A stretch of DNA of 64,000 nucleotides. Origin: Macrotrachela quadricornifera (lineage: Eukaryota; Rotifera; Eurotatoria; Philodinida; Philodinidae). Positions 62,054 through 64,000 of this stretch are shown here, piece after piece. The stretch spans positions 1-64,000 of the forward strand of contig JAJEKB010017707.1 of assembly GCA_022393335.1 (NCBI GenBank), written 5' to 3'. The position numbers and the translations under genes are program-made. Numbering within the stretch: position 1 is the first letter of the stretch; each line of letters begins with the position of its first letter. The notes beneath the pieces are model-generated. The model had not been told where the DNA came from and did no database searches. It saw nothing but the letters and a program-made list of their open reading frames with translations.

Positions 62054-64000
62054 ATACTGGAATGGAATCTTATCTTCGACAATATCAATCTCATATGTAT
62101 CAAAGTAAAACGAATTTTTCTTTTTTCAATTTTTTACTTTAATATTATTACTTTTAGCGCATCCATTGATAACTAATTCACTACAACAACAATCCGAATC
62201 TAATGTTTCCATTATACATAATCCTGCAACTATGTTTAATACACCTTATCAGACAATGTTAGGTAAAAATAATGAAATATAATTTTAATTGATTCATTTT
62301 TTTTCTTCTTCTTTTATTTAGATAAACAACAAGTTCATTCATTACAATTATCACCTGAAGAATTACGAGAAAAATTACGAAAACAAATTGAATATTATTT
62401 TTCTAAGTAAATTTTTAATAAAAAAATAATCAAATTTTTTATTCTTCTTTTATATTAAGAGAAAATCTAATTAATGATAATTATTTACAATCACAAATGG
62501 ATGCTGATAATTATGTACCTATAACTATAATTGCAAATTTTAAACTTATTAAACGTCTTACACATGATTTACAATTAATTATTGATGTTCTTAAAGGTAA
62601 ATATATAATTAAATCTAACTATTTCGCAATCTTTCAACATATTCTCGAATAACAAAGAATCGAGAAATAATCTAAAAAAACAAAAGTATACTATATTTAT
62701 TTGATTACTATCGATCTATGAAATATTTTCTATTTTTATCCCTTTCATCATTTATTTTAACTACCAGCACAGTTTGATATGTACATTCATTGAATAAATA
62801 TACAACGGATTTCAACGCATTACCCTGCATCCTGATAAACACAAAACTTCTTAATACTGATTGTTCTCAAAAGTCAAAAGATGATTATGTCAAATTGACA
62901 TTTACGTGCGCCAATCTAAAACTACACCATAATTGTTTATAATTGAAGGAATATTTTAGGAAAGATTGAGACAAGTTTAACGAAAAAACATCTCCTGCTG
63001 CCCGAGACTGTTTGAGCCCATATTGTGTGTATAATCTGAACTCGATGAGGCTAAGAAAAGTTTTAAAGGATTCAGATCCATGGTACGTCTAGATAAGGGC
63101 CCAATTTTCTTAAGGCGCGAAAAAATAGTCTTTTTCACGGTTTTAGCATAGGAGTTTCATTTAACATTATGATCTGAAATCATTTTCTCTTAAACAATCA
63201 ATTAAAAGCAAGATGTTAATAAATCAATACATATCAGAGAAATAGAAAAAAAATGTGTTAATCAAAACAATACTTATTGAAAATCAGATCTAAGATAAGA
63301 CATTTTGGAATTAAAAAGATATCTCACGTCACTGATTAAATCTATCGAGTGAAAACAATTCATAAATCGTAATTATATAAAAAAAAACTTGACAAAACTC
63401 ATTTTTCCACTCCTTTAAACAATTAAATCTGTGTCTAAACATACTATGGTCCTGAATCCTTCTTATATCCACAGTATGAACTCAAACGACATCCAACAGC
63501 TGTTCATGTTCAGTCTCAAGAACCATTTTTACTATCACTTAGCACTTATAAAAAGGAAATCTCATGTCTCTTATCATTTTCTATAAAAAATATGTTCATT
63601 GACCTTTGATCTCGAATATACTAAAATTACTTAAATATTTATATTCTTTTAGAATCATCATTAGTTGAAATAGATATTGAAGAAAAAAAAGTTCGTTCAT
63701 CAGATAATAAATTACATTTATCGAAACGTAAACGCTGTATAATTATATTACGTAATGTCCCATTAGATGCAACTGACAATGAAATCTTAGAATTATTTTT
63801 AAATGATTATTGTTCAATATCAGCAATTGAATGTGAACGAGTATTAGAATCTGATTGTTGGTATGTTACATTTAATAATGAAGATGATGCACAAAATGCA
63901 TTTTTATATTTATCACGAGAAAATATTTCAATACGTGGTCAAAAAATTTTGGTACGAAAGAAAACAAAAACTAATTATTATTATAATTACAAAAAAATGT
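62054..64000 (+). CDS. LARP4: La-related protein 4, 3' truncated by window
   Basis: Exons 62054-62104, 62158-62262, 62322-62406, 62460-62596 and 63653 to the window end join in phase. The La motif (LSPEELREKLRKQIEYYFSK, then NLINDNYLQSQMDADNYVPI and LIKRLTHDLQLIIDVLK) is followed by the RRM (RCIIILRNVPLDATDNEI, WYVTFNNEDDAQNAFLYLS, ISIRGQKILVRKKTK). The spacing and QMDxDxYVPI match LARP4/4B rather than genuine La or LARP1. LARP4 binds poly(A) and PABP and stabilises mRNA in the cytoplasm. A likely initiator is the ATG in GMESYLRQYQ at about 62062, but an upstream coding exon is possible. The 1,056 bp intron 62597-63652 is unusually long and contains repeat-like sequence. Confidence 0.92.
62700..62850 (+). 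repeat. Candidate dispersed repeat in LARP4 intron
   Basis: Shares ATGAAATATTTTCT, TTTATT.A.T..C.A.C-type spacing and CATCCTGATAAACACA with 55860-56005, in the same order and orientation. Similarity is moderate and the ends are unknown. Confidence 0.35.

Noticed and set aside
1..64000. CRISPR arrays, operons, bacterial-type promoters
   Set aside because: No regularly spaced repeats with unique spacers, and gene structure is eukaryotic throughout.

Overview
The window looks like nuclear DNA of a bdelloid rotifer. It is AT-rich and has many metazoan genes split by very short GT-AG introns (mostly 45-90 bp) in the standard genetic code. Several families are ones I associate with Rotaria/Adineta: an NHL-propeller/7TM receptor, a papain-like peptidase family without signal peptides, an exonuclease-fold family, and a domain often found next to ADP-ribosyltransferases. 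The assignment rests on protein resemblance from memory; no search was run. Exon borders were read by hand from splice signals and reading phase. Summed exon lengths were checked to be divisible by three for TM9SF2, ARMC8, ZFAND, the nuclear receptor, the two-exon LRR gene and two peptidases.

Layout. Bases 1-10,000 hold an exonuclease-fold gene with an in-frame TGA (+), a four-exon NHL-propeller/7TM receptor (-), a decayed leukotriene-A4-hydrolase-type M1 peptidase (+) and an intronless GNAT acetyltransferase (-). Bases 10,200-21,500 are gene-poor and rich in mobile-element debris: a dead Helitron replicase (-), a broken ART-associated fragment, FLYWCH remnants, a ~110 bp repeat cluster, and a 460 bp hAT-type miniature element with an 8 bp target duplication and internal TCGGG arrays. 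Bases 22,500-34,800 are a conserved block: tRNA-Ala(AGC), a complete 17-exon TM9SF2 (+), an orphan nuclear receptor (-), a GPI/TM-type leucine-rich-repeat protein (+) and a papain-like peptidase whose catalytic Cys is Ser (-).

Bases 35,000-50,700 hold a secreted LRR protein (-), at least three foldback/TIR elements, and a second peptidase gene (-) that keeps its catalytic Cys. Bases 50,700-64,000 carry a ZFAND5/6-type A20/AN1 zinc-finger gene (-), a third peptidase copy (+) that mirrors the second and is dead, ARMC8 (-), and the 5' part of LARP4 (+), which is cut by the window end.

There is no operon-like organisation. Housekeeping genes (TM9SF2 in membrane sorting, ARMC8 of the CTLH/GID ubiquitin ligase, LARP4 in mRNA stability, ZFAND in ubiquitin signalling) are intact. 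Lineage-expanded or mobile sequences beside them are broken. The strongest candidates for something unusual are the propeller/7TM receptor, the G-rich hAT miniature element, the Cys-to-Ser peptidase, and the mirrored peptidase pair.
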